DNA of 32,954 nucleotides, from contig JAFRPB010000030.1 in the NCBI GenBank assembly GCA_017429345.1, positions 1 to 32,954 of the forward strand, written 5' to 3'. The position numbers and the translations under genes are program-made. The notes below the pieces were generated by a model. It saw nothing but the letters and a program-made list of their open reading frames with translations. It made no database searches and had not been told where the DNA came from. Positions 8,594-14,762 of this stretch are shown piece by piece (the stretch's first letter is position 1; each line of letters begins with the position of its first letter). The stretch comes from Clostridia bacterium. GTDB lineage: Bacteria > Bacillota > Clostridia > Oscillospirales > Acutalibacteraceae.

Positions 8594-9580
8594 ATGTCCG
8601 GTTTTTCGAAAATAATTGCATTCTTTATGTCGATCATTCTGTTTCTCTGCGGCGCGGTACAGGGAACTACGCCCGAAAAGGCGGAAAAATTCCGCGTCGT
8701 TTCTTATCTTGTCGTCTTTGACGAAGCTTCAATTGAAGCCATTGACCCCGGCCATTTCAAAGATCTGACCGACGTTATCATCTTCGGCGGATACGCGGGG
8801 ATGCACGGCGACGGGCACGTCACGGTCAGCGACAAACTCGCCGGGGTCGTCGAGCGCCTGAAGGCGATGGACGAAAGCGGGAAGCTGCGCTGGCACCTGA
8901 ACTTTGATCTTGTGACCGAAGGCGATCAGAAGATGACCATGAGGGAGGACTTCCGCGGCAAAGAGCTTGCCCGCAGCATCCGCGAGGTGCTGGAAGAGTA
9001 CGATCTCGACGGCGCGTTCTTTGACTACGAATTTCCGCAGGAATGGGACGCGAAGCTCGATTTCAGCCTCTTTCTGATCAGTCTCGACAGCGTTCTCAAA
9101 GACGACTATTTCATCGGCGCGGCTCTGCAGCCCTGGTGCGCAAGGTTCCTTCCCGGCGCGATCGACGCCATCGATATGGTGGAACTGATGTGCTACGACA
9201 ACTGGGACGAAGAGGGCTTCCATTCCACGATGGAGCTGGCGAAGCAGGACGTGAAAAACATGGTAAAGCTCGGCTATAAGCTGAATCAGATCGATCTCGG
9301 CCTGCCCTTCTACGCCAGACCTACCACGAAGGAAGGACGCTGGTACGATTACAGACAATACTGGGATAAAATCGACGAGAACGGTCTTGCCGAAGAGGAA
9401 TCGACCGGCCTGATCGCCTCTTTCAATACGCCTGAACTGATTTATGAAAAAACACAATGGGCGATCGAAACAGGTCTTGCCGGAGTGATGATCTGGCACT
9501 ACGCCTGCGACGTGCCCGCCGATAACGACGCGTCGCTTTTCAATGCGATCACCCGTGCAAAGACAGATCTGATGAAATAA
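8594..9580 (+). CDS. Exported GH18-like glycosidase, first paralogue
   Basis: A 328-residue protein with leader MSGFSKIIAFFMSIILFLCG and a compact GH18-type barrel. Signatures in order: VIIFGGYAG strand, the active-site strand D139-G-A-F-F-D144-Y-E146, MCYDNWD at about 195, DLGLPFYARP, and AGVMIWHYACD near the end. These match the GH18 active-site, YxY/MxYD, LPFYGR and final-strand motifs. Glu146 would be the acid and Asp144 the partner that positions the substrate N-acetyl group. The middle Asp of the DxxDxDxE signature is Phe142 here, which is unusual. Probable activity is on beta-1,4-linked GlcNAc (chitin-, N-glycan- or peptidoglycan-type), though substrate is not determined. GGAGG precedes the ATG. 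It is the last gene of the GH43/MBL operon and about 50% identical by eye to the protein at 13650-14675. Confidence 0.82.
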   Translation: MSGFSKIIAFFMSIILFLCGAVQGTTPEKAEKFRVVSYLVVFDEASIEAIDPGHFKDLTDVIIFGGYAGMHGDGHVTVSDKLAGVVERLKAMDESGKLRWHLNFDLVTEGDQKMTMREDFRGKELARSIREVLEEYDLDGAFFDYEFPQEWDAKLDFSLFLISLDSVLKDDYFIGAALQPWCARFLPGAIDAIDMVELMCYDNWDEEGFHSTMELAKQDVKNMVKLGYKLNQIDLGLPFYARPTTKEGRWYDYRQYWDKIDENGLAEEESTGLIASFNTPELIYEKTQWAIETGLAGVMIWHYACDVPADNDASLFNAITRAKTDLMK

Positions 9581-9623
9581 ATTTCCCATCGAATCACATC
9601 AGACATTCGATTGGGAGAAATTT
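9579..9623 (+). other. Imperfect hairpin at the 3' end of the GH18-like gene
   Basis: AAATTTCCCATCGAAT (9579-9594) pairs with 9605-9623 in three helical blocks of 6, 3 and 7 bp separated by small bulges, with a 10-base loop. It includes the last bases of the stop codon. There is no U-tract, so it is more likely a 3'-end stabilising structure or a weak pause site than a terminator. Confidence 0.4.
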
Positions 9624-9661
9624 CGCCACACAGGCGGCAAAAGAGAGTTCAGCCGTATGAT

Positions 9662-9710
9662 TTTCGTTATATCGGTCTGAATTGAATACGGATAACGAAA
9701 CATATATAAT
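9662..9710 (+). promoter_or_regulatory. Orphan promoter with flanking inverted repeat
   Basis: TTGAAT (9682-9687), 17-base spacer and perfect TATAAT (9705-9710) point rightward, yet only minus-strand genes lie ahead. A perfect 9-bp inverted repeat, TTTCGTTAT (9662-9670) and ATAACGAAA (9692-9700), brackets the -35 element, as an operator would. Confidence 0.55.
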
Positions 9711-9716
9711 CTAACG

Positions 9717-9784
9717 CGGGAAAACAAAAGAATATAAACAGAAAAACGCAGAATGCAGCTCTTGTACTGCACTCTGCGTTTTAT
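9717..9784 (+). ncRNA. Candidate small RNA of about 68 nt
   Basis: Transcription from the promoter with TATAAT at 9705-9710 would begin near 9717 and meet the terminator hairpin at 9743-9784, giving a short A-rich 5' tail (about 27 nt) joined to a 14-bp hairpin. There is no start codon with a ribosome binding site inside. This is inference from signals only; the promoter may be a chance match in AT-rich DNA. Confidence 0.35.
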
Positions 9785-9786
9785 TA
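9743..9786. terminator. Bidirectional terminator
   Basis: AACGCAGAATGCAG pairs with CTGCACTCTGCGTT (one mismatch) around an 8-base loop. T-rich tails follow on both strands (TTTTATTATATTT rightward, TTTTTCTGTTT leftward), as expected between convergent transcription units. Confidence 0.8.
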
Positions 9787-9893
9787 TATTTCAGACGATT
9801 TATTTACGGACGTTTGTTTATTCTGCGGCGTAAATGCCGGTATAAACAAAGTTCATCCTGCCGTAGGGCGCAGCGTCGCCGCGCGTATAGAAA

Positions 9894-9953
9894 GACATGA
9901 TATCGCCGTCCGTATAGTTATCCGCCCATTTAAAGCTCAGGGACGCGTCCGCG
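9894..9953. repeat. 60-bp perfect direct repeat, copy 1 (copy 2 at 11741-11800)
   Basis: These 60 bases are identical to 11741-11800. They are the longest exact match I found within a larger similar region covering the C-terminal domains of the tandem GH71/GH99-like genes. Confidence 0.9.
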
Positions 9954-10507
9954 ACGGCAGAAAATCCCAGAAGGGATTTTTCGACGCGCAGCATCAGTTT
10001 GTTGCCCTCATAGCGGATCTCCGCCTCGCCGACGCGCCGGTATCCGTCCTCCGTGACGGCTTCGACGGCGGTTTTCCCGTCCGCAGGAGAGGTGCGGTTG
10101 ACGTAGAAGTCGTAGCCCTCTTTGCCGCTTGTGTTGATGAACAGCGTCATCCATGCGTCGTCCGTCGACGGGGACAGCGCCTCTGCGGTATCGACGTAGA
10201 AATACAGATATTTTTCGTCTTCGCAGACCTTCGCGTTCACGATATCGTTTCTGCCGGAGGCGTCGGTATAATAATATTCTCCGTAGCCGGGATGGTCGCG
10301 GTCGGCGGTATCGTTCCGGTAATCCCTGTAAACAGACATAATCTTTTCGTTTTTCCACTGAGAGAACCCGCCCGCGATATCAATGCTGACGCTGCCGCCG
10401 CGGGGAAGAACTGCGGTACTGCGCTTGAACTTTGCGATATACTGCACCATCTGCATATAGTAGTTGTCGCCGAGGATGCCTTTCGCGGGCTCCACGTCGC
10501 GGGAATA

Positions 10508-10510
10508 CTA
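10508..10510 (-). other. Premature amber codon
   Basis: The plus-strand CTA reads UAG in the gene; the paralogue has GAG at 12355-12357 in the otherwise matching context before YSRDVEP. A single G-to-T change explains it. UAG also serves as the natural stop of the GH116 gene at 14763, which argues against reassignment. Confidence 0.85.
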
Positions 10511-11664
10511 CGCGTCGCACTCGTCGAAGAAGAGGACCGGCTCGTCCTCAACGGCAAGACGCAGCGCCAACCACTCGTTGAAGCCGGTGATAAAGATGAC
10601 GTCCGGGTCGAGCTTCAGCGCGTATTCCCACTGCTCGGCGAAATTGTATCCGTACAACACCGCGTTCTCGGAGGTATCCTTCGCGCCGTCATGCCAGCTT
10701 CTGCCGTGGTCGTTATGCCCGAAGAACGCCGAGGAGCTCATATGCACGGTGTCGCAGTGCTGCGCCACGGAAACGCTCATGGTGCTTCTGTCCTTCGGTG
10801 AGTTCTTATAGTAGGCGTTTAAGGTTTCGAGATTGATAAATTCGATCCACGGGAAGCCGTCCGGCTTCTTTGACCACCGGTCGTCCGTGCTGGGCCACTG
10901 GGAATCCTTGATGCGAAAATACGCCGAGACTTCTTCGCGCTGCCCACTGTTCTTGTGTCCGACGATCATCGGCTTGCCGTCCCACCGAAACCACAGTTCG
11001 TCAAGGCGCGGATATTTTTTCTTCAGCGCATCGTTATTATAATACGCGTCGTAAATCTGGTTCATCCGCTGACCGGAATCGGTATTCGTGTAAAAAGCGA
11101 GCTTCGGCACGTTCCAGCCATCTGAATAATACGCATACCAGACATCGATCAGCGCGGTGACCCTGTCAATATAGATATCATTGTTGGTGGTGTCGAATAC
11201 GATAAAATCGACGCCCGCGTCGGTGAGCATCTGGCAGTGCCGGGAAAGCACCCACTTGTCCGTCTGGAAATAATATCCGAACAACGGCTCGCCCCAGTGG
11301 TGAGACACAAGGAACGGTCCGCCGCACGCCGCCTCCCAGCGTTCGCCGGAAAGATACGCCTCGGGGTCGTTTTCTATAATCTTTGTGATATCATAGGGAC
11401 CCTGGTCGCCGTTGTCGCCGTTGAACAAAAAATAGAAGACGCCGACCAGTTTTTCGCTTTCTCCCGCGGAAACGACGGATCTGCCGAGCGCGTCCGTCGC
11501 GGCAAGAGAGCCGTTTTCCTTTACGGTGTTCTGTTTTACCGGCAGGTAAGCGCCGAAACAGCTCTGAAAGAACATGGTAAAAACAAGACCGATTTTCACA
11601 AAAAACTGATAAAGATACAAGATGCACACCTCCGGCAAATACGGATACGGCAGATACGGTCAGC

Positions 11665-13455
11665 TTATTTCCCGGCGTAAATGCCGGTATATACGAAGTT
11701 CATTCTGCCGTAAGGTGCGGCGTCGCCGCGGGTATAGAAGGACATGATATCGCCGTCCGTATAGTTATCCGCCCATTTAAAGCTCAGGGACGCGTCCGCG
11801 CCGGAAGAAAATCCCAGAAGGGATTTTTCGACGCGCAGCATCAGCTTGTTGCCCTCATAGCGGATCTCGGCGTTCTCGAGAACGGTATAACCGCCGTCTT
11901 TGATCGCTTCCACCGCCGTTTCTCCGTCCGCGGGAGAGGTGCGGTTGATACAGAAATCATACCCCTCTTTGCCGCTTATGTTGATAAACAGCGTCATCCA
12001 TGCGTCGTCCGTCGACGGGGACAGCGCTTCGGCGGTATCGACGTAGAAATAAAGATTTTTTTCGTCTTCGCAGACCTTCGCGTTCACGATATCGTTCCTG
12101 CCGGAATCATCCCTGTAATAGGTGTCGCCGAAGCCGCGGTGGTCGCGGTCGAACGTATCGTTTTGATAGTCTTTATATACGGCGGTGATTTCACTGTCGT
12201 TCCATTGATCAAAGGATCCGCCGACGTCGACCGTCCGGCTGCCGCCCTTCGGAAGGACCGCCCTGCTGCCCTTGAATTTCGCGATGTAGTCGACCATCTG
12301 CATATAGTAGTTGTCGCCGAGGACGCCCGCCGAGGGCTCGACGTCGCGCGAATACTCGGTGTCGCAGTTGTCGATGAAAGCGATCGGCTCGCCCGGTTCG
12401 TTCAGACGCATCGCCGTCCATTCGTTGAAGCCGGTGACGAAGACGATATCCGGATCGAGCTTGATGGCGTATTCCCACTGCTCGGCAAAGTTGTAGCCCT
12501 GCAGCACGGCGCCCTCACTCGTATCTTTTTTTCCGTCGTGCCAGCTGCGGCCGTGATCTTCTCTGCCGTACCAGGCGGACGCGCTGAACCGGCAGCTGTC
12601 GGTGTGCTGCGCGACGGAAACGCTCATAATGCTCTCGTCCTTGAACGAGTTCTTGTAATATCCGCCGATGGTGTGCAGCGTGGTGCCGAATTCGATCCAG
12701 GGGAAGCCGTCGCTGTGCTTCTTATCCGTCGGCCACTGCACGGCTTTGATGCGGAAATAGTCTTTGACCTCAGGACGCATCTCCGGGTCGTCCGCGTTGC
12801 CGACGATCATCGGCTTGCCGTTCATCCGGAACCAGAGCTTGTCGATCTCAGGGTACTTCTCTTTCAGCTCGGCGTTGTTGTAAAGCGTATCGTAAAGCAG
12901 ATTCGCGATCGTGCCGGAGGCGCTGTTGGTGTAAAACGCCAGCTGCGGCACCTTCCAGCCCTGCTGCATATAACCGTACCAGATATCGATCAGCTCCAGC
13001 GTGCGCTCCGTATAGGGCACGGCGTTCGTCGTGTCGAACACCATGAAATCGACCCCGGCGTCCGTGAGCATCTGGCAGTGGCGGCTGACGACCCAGCGGT
13101 CGGACTGGAAGTAATAGCCGAACAGCGGTTCGCCCCAGTGGTGCCATACGGCGTACGCGCCGCCGCCCGCAGCTTCCCAGCGCTCGACCGAGGTATAGGC
13201 CTGCGGATCGTTTTCAATGATCTTCGTGACGTCATAGGGTCCGGACTGCGAGTGTTCGCCGTTCCAGAGAAAATAGAAGATGCCGACCTTCTTTTCGCTC
13301 TCGCCGGCGGATACGGCCTGCCGGCCGAGCGAATCCGTCGCAGCGAGCGAGCCGGTATCGGCAACGGTGACGTTTTTCGCCGGCAGCGAGAACGGAAAGA
13401 CCGTTTTGAACACCAGAACGAAAATGAGATAAATATAAGTCAGAAACTGTACCAT
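11665..13455 (-). CDS. Exported GH71/GH99-like glycosidase with C-terminal CBM9-like domain
   Basis: A 596-residue protein with N-terminal hydrophobic leader (VQFLTYIYLIFVLVFKTVF). Residues of about 30-390 resemble GH71/GH99/WbsX-type (beta/alpha)8 barrels: KVGIFYFLWNGEH, HHWGEPLFGYYFQ, HCQMLTDAGVDFMVFDTTNA, KPMIVGNADD, GFPWIEF and a late VTGFNEW strand. Family members act on alpha-glycans (alpha-mannan, alpha-glucan), but this branch is unassigned. Residues of about 420-596 form a beta-sandwich like CBM9-type xylan/cellulose-binding modules, ending DAAPYGRMNFVYTGIY. The start at 13455 has GGGAGG 7 bases upstream; the longer frame to 13635 runs through the promoter. The gene is followed 44 bases later by its broken tandem copy and both are probably co-transcribed. 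Confidence 0.75.
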   Translation of the reverse strand: MVQFLTYIYLIFVLVFKTVFPFSLPAKNVTVADTGSLAATDSLGRQAVSAGESEKKVGIFYFLWNGEHSQSGPYDVTKIIENDPQAYTSVERWEAAGGGAYAVWHHWGEPLFGYYFQSDRWVVSRHCQMLTDAGVDFMVFDTTNAVPYTERTLELIDIWYGYMQQGWKVPQLAFYTNSASGTIANLLYDTLYNNAELKEKYPEIDKLWFRMNGKPMIVGNADDPEMRPEVKDYFRIKAVQWPTDKKHSDGFPWIEFGTTLHTIGGYYKNSFKDESIMSVSVAQHTDSCRFSASAWYGREDHGRSWHDGKKDTSEGAVLQGYNFAEQWEYAIKLDPDIVFVTGFNEWTAMRLNEPGEPIAFIDNCDTEYSRDVEPSAGVLGDNYYMQMVDYIAKFKGSRAVLPKGGSRTVDVGGSFDQWNDSEITAVYKDYQNDTFDRDHRGFGDTYYRDDSGRNDIVNAKVCEDEKNLYFYVDTAEALSPSTDDAWMTLFINISGKEGYDFCINRTSPADGETAVEAIKDGGYTVLENAEIRYEGNKLMLRVEKSLLGFSSGADASLSFKWADNYTDGDIMSFYTRGDAAPYGRMNFVYTGIYAGK

Positions 13456-13503
13456 ACGGATCCCTCCCGGACAGATTTTTCGCGGCGCACTTCCGCATTT
13501 TGT

Positions 13504-13532
13504 ATAGTATAAATATACCATAACGTGTTCAA
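13504..13532 (-). promoter_or_regulatory. Probable promoter of the tandem GH71/GH99-like operon
   Basis: On the minus strand, TTGAAC (13527-13532), a 17-base spacer and TACTAT (13504-13509) lie about 50 bases before the start codon. Confidence 0.5.
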
Positions 13533-13594
13533 ATTGTAAAGACGGCGATTGTAAAGAAAATAAGAATAATGCAAATCGGAAATATCGGCACGTT

Positions 13595-13623
13595 TTGTAT
13601 TGTATTCCGGAACGGAATATGAT
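13595..13623 (+). promoter_or_regulatory. Probable promoter of the second GH18-like gene
   Basis: TTGTAT (13595-13600), 17-base spacer and TATGAT (13618-13623), 26 bases before the ATG. It diverges from the promoter at 13504-13532 with about 60 bases between the two -35 elements. Confidence 0.5.
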
Positions 13624-13649
13624 ATCATAAAGCAAAGGAGGCGTTCCCG

Positions 13650-14675
13650 ATGAATATTTTTCTGAAGATCCTTTCGTGGTTTACCGCGATCATTCTTTCC
13701 ATCACCGGCGTTTCGGGCGTAACGCTGAAGCAGCGGGCGCAGAATCTGCGCGTCACCGCGTACGTCGTCGTGAGAAGCGCGGCGGACGTCGGCACGCTCG
13801 ATCCATCGCATTTCTCACAGCTTACCGATATGATCCTGATGGGCGCGGCGAGCTTCGACACCGAGGGGCGCGTGAATCTCTGCGGCGATTTCGCGGAGCT
13901 CATCGACGGTGTCAATGCGCTGACGGAGGGGCTCGATGTCAACTGTTATCTGAATATCCTCGGCCCCGGCGCGATCGAGGGCGCGACGTTTCAGGAGCAG
14001 ATGTATTCCCAGGGCGAGCGGCACCGCGCGGCATTTGAAAGCGGCGTGCTCGAAGACAACATCAAGGCGGTGCTTGAGAAATACGGGCTCGACGGCGTCG
14101 CCTTCGACTATGAATTTCCGCTGGAGGATCTTCACAAGCAGGCGTTCGGCGATTTCCTTGTCTCGCTCGACGAAACGCTCGGCGACGGCTATAAGATCTG
14201 CGCGGCGCTTTCCGGCTGGAATGCGGGACTCCCGAAAGACGCGATCAAAGTGATCGACATTGCCGAAGTAATGTGCTACGACCTGTGGGACTATGACGGG
14301 AAGCACGCCACGATGAACGTGATGAAAGACGTGATGAAGCAGATGCGGGACCACGGCTATAAACGCGCGCAGCTGGACGCGGGGCTTCCGTTCTACGCAA
14401 GACCCACCACGGAGGACGCCTATTGGTATGACTATAAAGATTATTACGACAAAATTGACGGGGACGGGCTCGTCACGGATGAGAACACCGGTCTCGTCGC
14501 GTCCTTCAACACGCCCGAGGTTATCTATCAGAAAACGCAGTGGGCGATCCGAAACGGCTACGGCGGCGTGATGATCTGGAATTACGGCAACGACGTGCCC
14601 GCCGACAACGAAGCGTCTTTATTCAATCAGATCGCGCAGTCGAAAACAGACGCGCTGAACGGGAAAATAAGATAA
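13650..14675 (+). CDS. Exported GH18-like glycosidase, second paralogue
   Basis: A 341-residue paralogue of the protein at 8594-9580, with a similar leader (MNIFLKILSWFTAIILSITG) and the same block order: LTDMILMGAASFD, D148-G-V-A-F-D153-Y-E155 at the active site, MCYDLWD, AQLDAGLPFYARPTT and GGVMIWNYGNDVPADNE. Glu155 and Asp153 are the expected catalytic pair; the middle Asp of DxxDxDxE is Ala151. A longer loop with QMYSQGERHRA before the active-site strand distinguishes it from the first paralogue. AAAGGAGG sits 10 bases before the ATG. The gene is monocistronic, with its own promoter and a hairpin terminator downstream. Substrate probably contains beta-GlcNAc by family, but altered active-site signature leaves this open. 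Confidence 0.82.
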   Translation: MNIFLKILSWFTAIILSITGVSGVTLKQRAQNLRVTAYVVVRSAADVGTLDPSHFSQLTDMILMGAASFDTEGRVNLCGDFAELIDGVNALTEGLDVNCYLNILGPGAIEGATFQEQMYSQGERHRAAFESGVLEDNIKAVLEKYGLDGVAFDYEFPLEDLHKQAFGDFLVSLDETLGDGYKICAALSGWNAGLPKDAIKVIDIAEVMCYDLWDYDGKHATMNVMKDVMKQMRDHGYKRAQLDAGLPFYARPTTEDAYWYDYKDYYDKIDGDGLVTDENTGLVASFNTPEVIYQKTQWAIRNGYGGVMIWNYGNDVPADNEASLFNQIAQSKTDALNGKIR

Positions 14676-14692
14676 CCAAAACAATATGAAAC

Positions 14693-14742
14693 ACCGGCCG
14701 GATTTCCTGAAGCGGATTCAGGACTTCCGACCGGTATTTTTT
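14693..14742 (+). terminator. Terminator after the second GH18-like gene
   Basis: ACCGG pairs with CCGGT at the base, TCCTGA with TCAGGA near the loop, with small internal mismatches between, followed by six T residues. The reverse strand has little U-tract. Confidence 0.7.
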
Positions 14743-14762
14743 GATGCGTGTAATATGAAATA

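Larger units (their letters stand above)
9818..11620 (-). pseudogene. GH71/GH99-like glycosidase with CBM9-like tail, interrupted by an in-frame UAG
   Basis: The reading frame matches the neighbour at 11665-13455 end to end. The 370-residue first part has an N-terminal hydrophobic leader (residues 1-25), GSLAATDALGR, the HHWGEPLFGYYFQ motif, AGVDFIVFDTT and VIFITGFNEW, all shared with GH71/GH99/WbsX-type barrels. It then stops at UAG (10508-10510), exactly where the paralogue has GAG. The frame continues without any indel to 9818 and encodes the C-terminal beta-sandwich (SGRNDIVNAKVCEDEK, SFKWADNYTDGDIMSFYTRG), resembling CBM9-like domains. The start is taken as TTG at 11620 because GGAGGT lies 7 bases upstream; this also aligns the leader with the paralogue's. 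The truncated product would keep the catalytic domain and lose the binding module, so partial function remains possible. Confidence 0.82.

Noticed and set aside
8729-9589. Minus-strand open frame opposite the first GH18-like gene
   Set aside because: No domain or start signal, and the sense strand carries full GH18 motifs.
10508-10510. UAG as a recoded amino acid (pyrrolysine or reassigned code)
   Set aside because: UAG terminates the GH116 gene normally, the paralogue has a plain Glu codon, and no special context or structure was seen after the codon.
12139-13512. Long plus-strand open frame (457 codons) antisense to the GH71/99-like gene
   Set aside because: Composition is Arg/Val/Asp-rich without domains, it has no proper ribosome binding site, and it lies exactly opposite a gene with a clear paralogue; it is a by-product of G+C-biased codons.
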